Source: Nostoc sp. NMS9 (GTDB lineage: Bacteria > Cyanobacteriota > Cyanobacteriia > Cyanobacteriales > Nostocaceae). From it: a stretch of DNA of 64,000 bases. A model generated the notes under the pieces. The model saw nothing but the letters and a program-made list of their open reading frames with translations. It was not told the DNA's origin and did not search any database. Of this stretch, positions 19,287 through 27,422 are shown piece after piece. The stretch is from contig NZ_JABXKL010000088.1 of NCBI RefSeq assembly GCF_017114995.1, positions 28,914-92,913 of the forward strand, given 5' to 3'. Numbering within the stretch: the stretch's first letter is position 1; every line of letters starts with the position of its first letter. The position numbers and the translations under genes were made by a program.

Positions 19287-20558
19287 ATGAAAATTTTACA
19301 TATTAGTACCCATGATATTAGTGGTGGTGCAGCGAGGGCTGCATATCGTTTACACACAGGTTTACAGGATATAGGACTACAGTCACAAATGTTAGTTCAT
19401 GAAAAATCTAGTAATGATAAAACAGTAGTTGCACCTAAAATTAGACTGTTTCAAGGCATCGCTAAGGCAAAGTTGACAGTTGAAAGTTTGCCATTAAAGC
19501 TTTATCGTCAAAAGAAAAATACTCCATTTTTTACTCAATGGTTGCCAGATAGAGTCATTCCTAAAGTTGCTCAGATTAATCCAGATATAATCAATCTGCA
19601 TTGGATTAGCGGAGGTTTTATGCAAATAGAAACCTTTGCTAAACTGAAGCATCCTTTAGTTTGGACTCTCCATGATATGTGGGGGTTTACTGGAGGGTGT
19701 CACGTTACTGGAGAATGTGATCGCTACAAAGTATTCTGTGGGGCTTGTCCTCAACTCAACAGTGGTAATGAATGGGATTTATCCCGTTGGGTATGGCAGC
19801 GCAAAGTAAAAGCTTGGAAAAATTTAAATTTAACTCTGGTTTCACCAAGTTCTTGGTTAGCAGAGTGTGCTCGTTCCAGTTCTTTATTCCAGAATTTGCG
19901 AATTGAGGTAATTCCCCACGGACTAGATACTCGAAAATATCGACCGATTAATCAACATTTTGCACGAGAAGCACTCAATCTACCTCAAGATAAAAAGCTG
20001 ATACTCTTTGGAGCGATAGAAGCAACAAGCGATAGAAATAAAGGATTTCATTTGTTGCAACCAGCTTTACAAGAATTAAGTAAATCTGGCTGGAAGGATG
20101 ACTTGGAAGTTGTGATTTTTGGAGCATCTCAACCCGAAAATCCACCTGATTTAGGCTTCAAAAGCCACTATTTGGGACACTTACATGATGCTATATCTTT
20201 AGCAACTGTTTACTCAGCAGCCGATGTAATGCTTGTACCGTCTCTTCAAGAATCTTTTGGACAGACAGCTTCGGAATCATTCGCTTGTGGTACTCCAGTT
20301 GTGGCGTTTAATTCTACTGGCTTAAAAGATATTGTTGATCATCAACAGAACGGCTATTTGGCTAAACCTTATGAAGTTGAAGATTTTGGCAAAGGAATTA
20401 CCTGGGTTCTTGAAAATGAACAGAGGTTGCAAAAACTGTCATTTTATGCTCGCGATAAAGCCGAGCAAGAATTCACTCTGGAACTTCAAGCACGTCGTTA
20501 TTCAGCCTTGTTTCAGGAAATATTGATGATAGCAAAGAAATCTTCATTGAGTAATTAA
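19287..20558 (+). CDS. family 4 glycosyltransferase
   Basis: A 423-residue GT-B enzyme. The N-terminal domain opens MKILHISTHDISGGAARAAY, the phrase typical of this GT4 subgroup, with LVWTLHDMWGFTGGCHVTGE and a cysteine-rich stretch (CDRYKVFCGACP). The C-terminal domain has VIPHGLDT, the donor-site SLQESFGQTASESFACGTPV with the EX7E arrangement, and a trailing FTLELQARRYSALFQEIL. It is a retaining sugar transferase of the repeat-unit assembly line; the donor is unknown. It lies 48 bases after the polymerase gene. Confidence 0.9.
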   Translation: MKILHISTHDISGGAARAAYRLHTGLQDIGLQSQMLVHEKSSNDKTVVAPKIRLFQGIAKAKLTVESLPLKLYRQKKNTPFFTQWLPDRVIPKVAQINPDIINLHWISGGFMQIETFAKLKHPLVWTLHDMWGFTGGCHVTGECDRYKVFCGACPQLNSGNEWDLSRWVWQRKVKAWKNLNLTLVSPSSWLAECARSSSLFQNLRIEVIPHGLDTRKYRPINQHFAREALNLPQDKKLILFGAIEATSDRNKGFHLLQPALQELSKSGWKDDLEVVIFGASQPENPPDLGFKSHYLGHLHDAISLATVYSAADVMLVPSLQESFGQTASESFACGTPVVAFNSTGLKDIVDHQQNGYLAKPYEVEDFGKGITWVLENEQRLQKLSFYARDKAEQEFTLELQARRYSALFQEILMIAKKSSLSN

Positions 20559-20582
20559 CTTAGTAAATCAATACTTCATAAT

Positions 20583-21599
20583 ATGTCAATACCTATAGCT
20601 TTTATAATTTGTACAGAACCTGGTCGTTTAGAAGGTCAATCTTTGATGCTTGCAGAAAGTATTCGTAAGTTCTGCGGCGAATTGAAAAATACACCTATAT
20701 ATAGTTTTCATCCTAGAGTAGGTGAACCGATATTAAAGCAAACCCAACAAGCTTTTGAAGCATTGCAGGTGAGTCATCAACAAATTCCAATAAATCGAGA
20801 ATTTCATGAATATTATTTAGCCAATAAACCTTTAGTTTGTGCCTATGCAGAACAAAATGTCGATGCAGAAATATTGGTTTTTTTGGACAGTGACAAATGC
20901 TTTTTTTCTGAACCAAAAGAATTTTTATTGCCAGTAGATTGTAACGTACGGATGCGTCCTGAGTATGGTCAAGGAATTGGTTCTACAGGTCTGCAAGATT
21001 CTCAAGAATGGTATTGGCAAAAACTATATGAAGTACTGGGAGTAAAGCGTGAGGTATTTGTTGACACACCAATTGGTAATAAAAGAATCAGGGCTTATTG
21101 GAATTCTGGTTTGGTTGCTGTAAGAAGGAGTGCAGGTATATTTACAACTTGGAAAGAGAACTTTGAAAAAGTAATGCGCTTGGATATTACTCCTCCCCAG
21201 GGTATTTATTTTGTTGAGCAGTCTGTTCTGTCTGTAACTTTATGTGCATTGGAAGAAAATGTTGAACATCTTCCCCCTAATTATAGTTATCCATTACCTT
21301 TACATAACCGTTTATCAAAAGGACTACAAATTAAACATTGGGATGATATTATATCCATTCATTATTTCAACTTATTTTTTTATAACGATTGGCATGAACA
21401 AATAAAAAGATTGAAAAAGTTTAATATCAATTCAGACAAATATCAATGGTTATGTGAAGAAGTTGTCAGATTTAATATGCCTCGTGTATCAGTTTGGCAT
21501 AGATATCTATTGGGAATCAGAAGAATGGAACAAAAACTGAAAAGCTTTAAGTTAAATATTAATTTCAGTGGGTGGATAGAAAGCAGGGTTAAGTTTTAA
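20583..21599 (+). CDS. putative glycosyltransferase, GT-A fold
   Basis: A 338-residue protein that I place among glycosyltransferases by fold and context rather than by a firm family. Its opening (PIAFIICTEPGRLEGQSLML) resembles sugar-nucleotide binding strands, and EILVFLDSDKCFF provides an Asp-x-Asp motif. AYWNSGLVAVRR and IYFVEQSVLSVTL resemble the distal acceptor segments of GT8-like enzymes. It is soluble, with no membrane segment. It is co-directional and tightly spaced (24 bases) after the GT4 gene. Confidence 0.7.
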   Translation: MSIPIAFIICTEPGRLEGQSLMLAESIRKFCGELKNTPIYSFHPRVGEPILKQTQQAFEALQVSHQQIPINREFHEYYLANKPLVCAYAEQNVDAEILVFLDSDKCFFSEPKEFLLPVDCNVRMRPEYGQGIGSTGLQDSQEWYWQKLYEVLGVKREVFVDTPIGNKRIRAYWNSGLVAVRRSAGIFTTWKENFEKVMRLDITPPQGIYFVEQSVLSVTLCALEENVEHLPPNYSYPLPLHNRLSKGLQIKHWDDIISIHYFNLFFYNDWHEQIKRLKKFNINSDKYQWLCEEVVRFNMPRVSVWHRYLLGIRRMEQKLKSFKLNINFSGWIESRVKF

Positions 21600-21729
21600 A
21601 CTGATATAGCAATACATGAAAGTTAGAAGCTTGAGAATTGAGATATGAATGTAATCCGTCAAAATAACGTGTGAGTTTATTACTTGGATTAATTATTTTT
21701 GTACATTTTAATTATATGAGGTAAATGAG

Positions 21730-22623
21730 ATGGAAAAAGCGAATCTAGCTGTAATTATAACATGTTATAACAGACGGAATACAACTCTTGCCTGTCTAAA
21801 TGCTTTATATCAGCAAAAAAATTATTGTGATGTTTATTTAACTGATGATGGGAGTTCTGATGGGACTACAGAGGCTATTAAAGCAAAATATCCAGAAGTA
21901 CAAATTCTTCAGGGTAATGGCAATTTGTTTTGGGTGGGAGGAATGCATCTCGCTTTTAGTGAGGCAATAAAATATAAATATGATTATTATCTGTGGTTGA
22001 ATGATGACACATTTCTGGAAGCCAATGCTGTGAGTAAACTATTACAGGTTCATCAAAATTTGACGGAACTTGGTTATCCAGACTCAATTGTAGTTGGTTC
22101 AACTAAAGACTCAACTACTGGAAAAGCAACCTATGGAGGAGCAGTAAAGTCTAAAAAGTGGTATTCTAATAAGTTTGAATTTTTAGAACCAAGTTCTGTT
22201 ATCCAAAAATGCGATGCTATGTATGGTAACTGCGTGCTAATTCCTAAAAGTGTTGTTGCCAAAGTTGGCAATATTGATACAGCTTTTGTCCATAGTTTAG
22301 GAGATTTAGATTATGCCCTGAGAGCGTGTAAATTGGGTTGTAAAATATGGGTAGCTCCTGGATATATTGGTACTTGTACTAAAAATTCTATCTGCAATAG
22401 CTGGGCAGATACCAATTTAAATCTATTAGAACGCTTGAAAAAAGTACTACAAATTAAAGGATTTCCATTGAAATCATGGACTATATTTTGTAGCAGACAC
22501 TCTGGGCCATTCTGGATATTTTACTGGTTACTACCCTATATCAGAGCAGTTATTGGTTACAAACATTTGGCAAGCTCTCCCACATTTTCTGAGGATATTA
22601 ATCAAACTATCTCAGAAGTTTAA
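21730..22623 (+). CDS. family 2 glycosyltransferase
   Basis: A 297-residue GT2 enzyme resembling rhamnosyltransferase-like proteins. It has ANLAVIITCYNRRNTTLACL, VYLTDDGSSDGT, the GNLFWVGGMHLAF block and YYLWLNDDTFL with the Asp-Asp metal site; DLDYALRACKLGCKIWVAPG follows as the catalytic-base segment. The start has a good ribosome site (GAGG about 10 bases upstream of the ATG at 21730). A 130-base gap precedes it, which may hold an internal promoter. It adds a sugar of unknown identity to the repeat unit. Confidence 0.9.
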   Translation: MEKANLAVIITCYNRRNTTLACLNALYQQKNYCDVYLTDDGSSDGTTEAIKAKYPEVQILQGNGNLFWVGGMHLAFSEAIKYKYDYYLWLNDDTFLEANAVSKLLQVHQNLTELGYPDSIVVGSTKDSTTGKATYGGAVKSKKWYSNKFEFLEPSSVIQKCDAMYGNCVLIPKSVVAKVGNIDTAFVHSLGDLDYALRACKLGCKIWVAPGYIGTCTKNSICNSWADTNLNLLERLKKVLQIKGFPLKSWTIFCSRHSGPFWIFYWLLPYIRAVIGYKHLASSPTFSEDINQTISEV

Positions 22624-22730
22624 TACTTGCACGAGAGTCATTAGTGGATGATATTTGGAGAAGTTATAAATATGTTAATAATTTGACAAATGTAGTTTCA
22701 GATTATAAAATAATAATCAGCAATCATTTT

Positions 22731-23882
22731 ATGGGTAAACGCTTACTGATTGTCTCAACTCTCGATTCTAGTCAGCCATTTGGTGCATTTACTAGACCTT
22801 TTTATCTAGGACAATATCTTACTAAACATTTTGATGTTTTTCAGCTAGGTTTAGATTGTTCATCTGTTAATTATGCACCTTCTCTTTCTATTGGATCAAG
22901 AAGCCTGAAGTCATATATTCAATCCATAGAAAAGTGTATCGACGAGTTTTGTCCAGACATTGTGTATGCTCAAGAAACACTACCTGGATTGGCTGCTTTA
23001 GTTTCACTAAAGCTTAGAAAACACAGTAGTTCCTCTCTTGTCTTAGATTTTCATACATTTTCGCCTTATGAATACTGGATGCGCTTGTTTTCAGTTGCCA
23101 ATCCTTTCAAAGAGTTTGCACAATGTATTAAGACATATATTGCTCAGGGAATTTTAATATTCTCTGGTAGTCCAATTATTGCAGCAGGTGAATCAATTCC
23201 TAAACTAATTTCCCAATGGTATGGAAAAACTCCACAGCAAATTTATTCTATCGGGAATGGAGTGACTGAAGACTTACTTGATACTGAAATTTTTCCAGAT
23301 AAAGACCCCTATCAGGCATTTAGACCAGCTAAAATAGTGGTTATTATTGCTCCCAAAACATTTCAATTTCCAACTAATGATATATCTGTATCAATGGCTA
23401 TTGAGGTTGCTAAATCTCTTGAAAGTCATCAAGAAAAAGTACATTTTGTTGTCATTGGTAGAGATAGTAGTGATATTTCAGAACGAATACCCTCTAACAT
23501 TTCTTTTTTAGGTTTTCTACCTCAAAGGGAAGATTTTGTCACCCATCTAAAATATGCAGATATTGCTTTGTTGCCATTTTCAAAACAAGCAGTAGCAGGT
23601 GGCGCTCGCAATAAAGCACTAGATTATTTCGCTAGTAGAAAATTAGTTGTATCAACACCAGAAGGCTTGCGAGGTTTAGAAGAATTTCGCCACTTAGAAC
23701 ATCTGTTAGTAACAGGATACTCTAGCGAAGAAGTTGCTAACACAATACTTGATGCTGCTTCAAATCTTGATAAATATCAATCACTTGTAGAAACAGCATA
23801 TACTTTAATTACAGAAAAGTATTCCTGGAATGCAAGAGCACAGAATATTGCGGAAATCCTCATGAAAACAAGTTTTTTTTAG
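22731..23882 (+). CDS. GT-B glycosyltransferase (GT4-like)
   Basis: A 383-residue GT-B protein from the ATG at 22731 (MGKRLLIVSTLDSSQPFGAF). A GTG start at 22644 would add 29 residues that look unlike the family. The C-terminal half has FVVIGRDSSD, ISFLGFLPQREDFVTHLKYA and DIALLPFSKQAVAGGARNKA, where the usual GT4 Glu-rich donor site is replaced by a shorter GGARNKALDYFASRK block. It is likely a sugar transferase of the cluster and is more divergent than the other GT4 enzyme here. Confidence 0.78.
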   Translation: MGKRLLIVSTLDSSQPFGAFTRPFYLGQYLTKHFDVFQLGLDCSSVNYAPSLSIGSRSLKSYIQSIEKCIDEFCPDIVYAQETLPGLAALVSLKLRKHSSSSLVLDFHTFSPYEYWMRLFSVANPFKEFAQCIKTYIAQGILIFSGSPIIAAGESIPKLISQWYGKTPQQIYSIGNGVTEDLLDTEIFPDKDPYQAFRPAKIVVIIAPKTFQFPTNDISVSMAIEVAKSLESHQEKVHFVVIGRDSSDISERIPSNISFLGFLPQREDFVTHLKYADIALLPFSKQAVAGGARNKALDYFASRKLVVSTPEGLRGLEEFRHLEHLLVTGYSSEEVANTILDAASNLDKYQSLVETAYTLITEKYSWNARAQNIAEILMKTSFF

Positions 23883-23921
23883 TTAGATTTAGATAATAAT
23901 TTTTAACTAAAAAACTTACCT

Positions 23922-23954
23922 ATTTCAATATTTAAGTACTTTAGTATTGAAATA
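23922..23954 (+). repeat. AT-rich hairpin in the wecG-type leader
   Basis: ATTTCAATA and TATTGAAAT form a perfect 9-bp stem around a loop that contains AAGTACTT. It lies in the 145-base gap between two cluster genes and could be an attenuator or a partial terminator. It is AT-only at the base and is not followed by a T-run. Confidence 0.4.
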
Positions 23955-24027
23955 TTGCTAATTAATTTTACAATACTCACCTTGACATTGAGATAATATC
24001 TCATATTTATCAAAAGAAAAACAAAAT

Positions 24028-24852
24028 ATGAAAAAGCGATTTTCTTATAAAGTTATTGGTGCTCAAGTGGATGCACTCTCTATCCTTGACTTAAATTTAT
24101 TGATTGAAGAATCTATTGATCGGGATGAAAAATGGATTATTGCTAATCATAACTTACATAGTCTTTATCTCTTCCATAACGATCTAAAAATGCAAGCTTT
24201 TTATTCCAAGGCAGAATATACCCATATTGATAGTATGCCTTTAGTATTTATTGGAAAGCTGTTGGGTTTTCCAATTAAACGTGAACAAAGAGTAACCTAT
24301 GCTGACTGGGTATGGCCTCTGATGGCAGAAGCTGCTACTAAAGGCTGGCGTGTATTCTATTTAGGTTCAAAGCCAGGAGTTGCTGAAAAAGCAGCAAATA
24401 TTTTATGCCAGAAATTTCCTGGTTTACAGATTGCTTGTGCTCATGGCTATATTGATATAGATAAAGATAGTCAAGAAAATCTTGCCACTGTAGCTGAAAT
24501 TAATGCTTACAAACCCCATATATTAATGGTGGGAATGGGTATGCCACGCCAAGAGTATTGGATTTACGAAAATCTTGAACATCTTCATACCAACACCATT
24601 TTGACTAGTGGAGCCTGTATGGACTATATAGCAGGAACAATACCTACTCCTCCTCGCTGGATGGGAAAGGTGGGGTTAGAATGGTTGTATCGCTTGTTAT
24701 CTGAACCGAAAAGGCTTTGGAGACGTTACTTACTTGAGCCTTGGTTTGTTGGCACATTATTTTTACGAGAAATTTGGAGTATCTCAAGTAAACGAAAAAA
24801 AAATAACCTGCTGGTATTTCTAAGTACGAAATTTCACAAGTTCGTAGCTTGA
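24028..24852 (+). CDS. WecG/TagA/CpsF family glycosyltransferase
   Basis: A 274-residue GT26 enzyme. Family blocks are all visible: IIANHNLHSLYLFHNDLKMQ, YTHIDSMPLVFIGKLLG with the catalytic Asp, GWRVFYLGSKPGVAEKAA, HILMVGMGMPRQEYWI and the basic C-terminal GLEWLYRLLSEPKRLWRRYL that targets the membrane. These enzymes move ManNAc-type sugars to lipid-linked acceptors. It is the last gene of the cluster, 145 bases after its neighbour. The final 20 residues are poorly conserved and are encoded inside an inverted repeat that crosses the stop codon. Confidence 0.93.
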   Translation: MKKRFSYKVIGAQVDALSILDLNLLIEESIDRDEKWIIANHNLHSLYLFHNDLKMQAFYSKAEYTHIDSMPLVFIGKLLGFPIKREQRVTYADWVWPLMAEAATKGWRVFYLGSKPGVAEKAANILCQKFPGLQIACAHGYIDIDKDSQENLATVAEINAYKPHILMVGMGMPRQEYWIYENLEHLHTNTILTSGACMDYIAGTIPTPPRWMGKVGLEWLYRLLSEPKRLWRRYLLEPWFVGTLFLREIWSISSKRKKNNLLVFLSTKFHKFVA

Positions 24853-24881
24853 TCGAGTGTCTCAAAGTCTTACCAGCAGGT
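24806..24881 (+). repeat. nested inverted repeat across the wecG-type stop codon
   Basis: The outer arms ACCTGCTGGTA (24806-24816) and TACCAGCAGGT (24871-24881) are perfect 11-bp complements. Inside them TACGAA (24825-24830) and TTCGTA (24841-24846) form a second stem with a 10-base loop. The stop codon at 24850-24852 lies between the inner and outer right arms. The structure may end the exopolysaccharide transcript, but there is no T-run after the right arm. Confidence 0.6.
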
Positions 24882-25020
24882 CGCTCAATTCGTCACGAAT
24901 TTATGAAATGTTGTACTAAGGTTTAATGATTAATTAGTCAGTAAGTCTTATTCAACTTTCATAATCGTGAATAACGAAAAATATCTCTATCTATTTTGCT
25001 TAGAATAATACTTAAAAGTA

Positions 25021-25117
25021 CTATAGCAATTCCCGACATAATGAGGTACATTTTCAAAGCTACTAAGCTTGGTAAACAAGAATTGGGTGTACCTCAGTTG
25101 CTGAGGAAATGCTATAT
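25021..25117. repeat. foldback (MITE-like) element
   Basis: About 97 bases with imperfect terminal inverted repeats: the left end reads CTATAGCAATTCC...TGAGGTAC and the right end reads GTACCTCA...GGAAATGCTATAT. It carries no gene. It lies between the converging ends of the exopolysaccharide cluster and the xylanase gene. I recall similar TATAGCAATTCC-ended elements as common in Nostoc-type genomes. Confidence 0.7.
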
Positions 25118-25135
25118 TTACGCCTGGGTGGAGTA

Positions 25136-26293
25136 TTAAGTTGATTCCTGAAAAGCCTGGGCTATAGAATTGCGGGCTGGTTTAGATTGCAGGTTCTCAT
25201 CGAAGGGAAGCGGACGCAGAAATTTCCAGAGACTTGGATTGTTTCTAAAGGTTTTTCTTGGCATCCATTCGGGATGACGTATCCAGGTATGACGGTCGGT
25301 AAGTCCCCATGTAATCACAGTATCGACTTTAGCTGCAAAGCACAGGTCAAGATATTGCTTGTAACTATCGGCTACCATTTGGTCTAGGCTTTTGATACTA
25401 TTGGGTAGCGGAGTATCAATGATAATATCTAATTCCGTAATTATTGGTTTCACTTCAAGATCGTTAAGCCGTTTTAAGACCGAATTAAATCCTTTCTCGT
25501 CAAAAGGATATGCAGTAGAAAACCATAGATGTGATTGGATACCTGCCCCGTCAATTTTAACACCACTATTCTTCAGATATTCGACCATTCTTAAGAAACG
25601 TTCTGATTTCCATGTGGTGCCTTCAATGCCAAAATCGTTTAAGTAAAATTTCTTGCTGCTATCAACTGAAGCGGCAATTAAAAACAAGTCTCGAATCAAT
25701 TCTGGTTTTACCCCTTTACGCAAACCGTAGGTAGGGTTATCAGTTTCATTTTCACTATCAGCGATAATTTCATTGGCAATATCCCAAGACTTTAAAACGG
25801 GACTATTGCGATAATGCCCCATGACTCCGTTAACATGGCGTTCGATCATCTTAAGTGTAGGAGGATAAGGAACCCAATCTGGTTTTCCCATGTGCCAGAA
25901 AAGGGTATGCCCATGCATTTCTATATTATGCTTTCGGCAGAAATCAGCGATCGCATCTGCTGACTCAAAGGTAAATAATCCTTGCTGTGGTTCAGTAGCG
26001 TCCCATTTTAATTCACCATTCGGTGTCACAATGGAACATTCACGAGCCATCAGGTTAGCGTAATCTTTGTCTGTTTGCAAAAATTCACTAGAAATTGCTG
26101 CGCCATAACGCTTTCCTTTGGCGGCAGCTAATTGTCGAAGGGGAGAATTTAAATTTTTACTTGTATAATTTGCTGCAATTGCATTCACGCCTTGGTCTTC
26201 TTTTTGGTCATCCTTTTGTAAAAACCCCATAGTTAATAAGGCAGAAAGGGTTGTGTATCCAGCTTTCCTTAAAAAATTTCTCCGATAAGGCAT
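25136..26293 (-). CDS. Tat-exported GH10 endo-1,4-beta-xylanase
   Basis: A 385-residue protein from the ATG at 26293; a start at 26311 adds six residues. The N-terminus MPYRRNFLRKAGYTTLSALL is a twin-arginine signal. The catalytic TIM barrel shows GHTLFWH, WDIANEII with acid/base Glu175, and PIITELDI with nucleophile Glu287, plus TWGLTDRHTW near the end. GH10 enzymes cleave internal beta-1,4-xylose bonds. It faces and directly follows the exopolysaccharide cluster, so trimming of a xylose-containing secreted glycan is a reasonable inference; scavenging plant xylan is the alternative. Confidence 0.92.
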   Translation of the reverse strand: MPYRRNFLRKAGYTTLSALLTMGFLQKDDQKEDQGVNAIAANYTSKNLNSPLRQLAAAKGKRYGAAISSEFLQTDKDYANLMARECSIVTPNGELKWDATEPQQGLFTFESADAIADFCRKHNIEMHGHTLFWHMGKPDWVPYPPTLKMIERHVNGVMGHYRNSPVLKSWDIANEIIADSENETDNPTYGLRKGVKPELIRDLFLIAASVDSSKKFYLNDFGIEGTTWKSERFLRMVEYLKNSGVKIDGAGIQSHLWFSTAYPFDEKGFNSVLKRLNDLEVKPIITELDIIIDTPLPNSIKSLDQMVADSYKQYLDLCFAAKVDTVITWGLTDRHTWIRHPEWMPRKTFRNNPSLWKFLRPLPFDENLQSKPARNSIAQAFQEST

Positions 26294-26699
26294 AAATTGT
26301 ATTTGATACAAAACATATAAGATTATTATATTACATAATAAGTTTTGATACTTGTGGAGGTGTAGTAATGATTCCCACAGTCATTGCACCCAAAAAGACA
26401 AAGTTACCGTTTGTCTCACCCTTTCGTAACACCCTGTATTAAATAATACCTTAATTTCTAATACATAATTACAAGTATTTATTAATCTTCACCGAGATAT
26501 ACAGGGTTTTTTCCAAAATCAAGTCATAGTCTCATACTTAAGGGGCAAAGATGAAAATTGATAAGTATTACATCTAGGGCAAAACTAGATTAAACTATAA
26601 CGCATGTTCGATTTACATCAATTAACTGTGCTTTTACATACCAGCAGAAAACATGCTATAGTAAAATATAACAATTGTTCGATATAAATATTCTAAGTC
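26294..26699. other. divergent promoter region, xylanase / TetR
   Basis: There is no gene. A long-range inverted repeat (ACCCTGTAT near 26430 and ATACAGGGT followed by TTTTTCC near 26500) could fold into a terminator-like structure with a large inner loop. The right end carries the TetR gene promoter described separately. Confidence 0.4.
26633..26683 (+). promoter_or_regulatory. promoter and candidate operator of the TetR gene
   Basis: TTTACA (26633-26638) and an extended -10, TGCTATAGT (-10 hexamer 26657-26662), are separated by 18 bases. Directly downstream, at the expected transcription start, lies the perfect palindrome AACAATTGTT (26670-26679). The octamer TGTTCGAT occurs at 26605-26612 and again at 26676-26683. 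The placement suits autorepression by the TetR protein. The sites are read from sequence; binding is inferred. Confidence 0.55.
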
Positions 26700-27287
26700 A
26701 TGCCTAAGATTGTTGACCATGAGCAATACCGTAAAGAACTGCTTAACAAGTGCTTTGATTTATTTGCTCAAAAAGGCTATGGTTCCATCACTATGCGCCA
26801 GATTGCTGAAGGATTAAGGGTTTCTACTGGTACGTTGTACCACTATTTCCCTAGCAAACAAGCTCTATTTGAGCAATTGGCCCAAGAAATATGTGAGCAA
26901 GATTTAAGTGCAGCATTGGCTGAATTGGAAGGAGCGCAAACACTACAAGAGGGAATGGAAGCACTAGGAAGATATCTAGTAAAAAACGAAGATTACTTCA
27001 TTAAATGGACTTATATTTGGATTGATTTTTGTCAACATCAAGACTCTAAGGAAATGTTAAGTAATAGTGTTTTTAAGCGGACTAATCAGCGTTATCAGCA
27101 AGCTGCTTGCGATTTTGTAGGTATTCAAGATCCGATATTGGCTTCCTTTGTCTTGAGCTTTGTCAATGGGTTAATTCTGGAAAAATTATGGGGTGATGAA
27201 ACAATTGATTTTATGGAACAATGTGCGTTATTAGGCAAAATGCTCACGGCATATTTGCCGCAACATAGGGCAATAGTTAAGGGTTAG
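26700..27287 (+). CDS. TetR family transcriptional regulator
   Basis: A 195-residue one-domain regulator. The N-terminal helix-turn-helix is canonical: LLNKCFDLFAQKGYGSITMR, then IAEGLRVSTGTLYHYFPSKQ. The C-terminal ligand domain is helical and has no recognisable binding signature. It is transcribed toward the dev-type exporter operon 135 bases downstream, so it most likely represses that operon and itself in response to a substrate or stress signal. Pairing of TetR genes with devBCA-type exporters recurs in heterocyst-forming cyanobacteria. Confidence 0.93.
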   Translation: MPKIVDHEQYRKELLNKCFDLFAQKGYGSITMRQIAEGLRVSTGTLYHYFPSKQALFEQLAQEICEQDLSAALAELEGAQTLQEGMEALGRYLVKNEDYFIKWTYIWIDFCQHQDSKEMLSNSVFKRTNQRYQQAACDFVGIQDPILASFVLSFVNGLILEKLWGDETIDFMEQCALLGKMLTAYLPQHRAIVKG

Positions 27288-27422
27288 ATTTGATACCTAA
27301 ATAAATTGCAAAATATTCATATCTAACAATTATCAATTATCTGATATTCATTGATGGCTAAGAATTAGTTGCTACCACTATTAACTCAGTAGATAAAATA
27401 ATTTTTGAGGAGAGTAAAAAAG

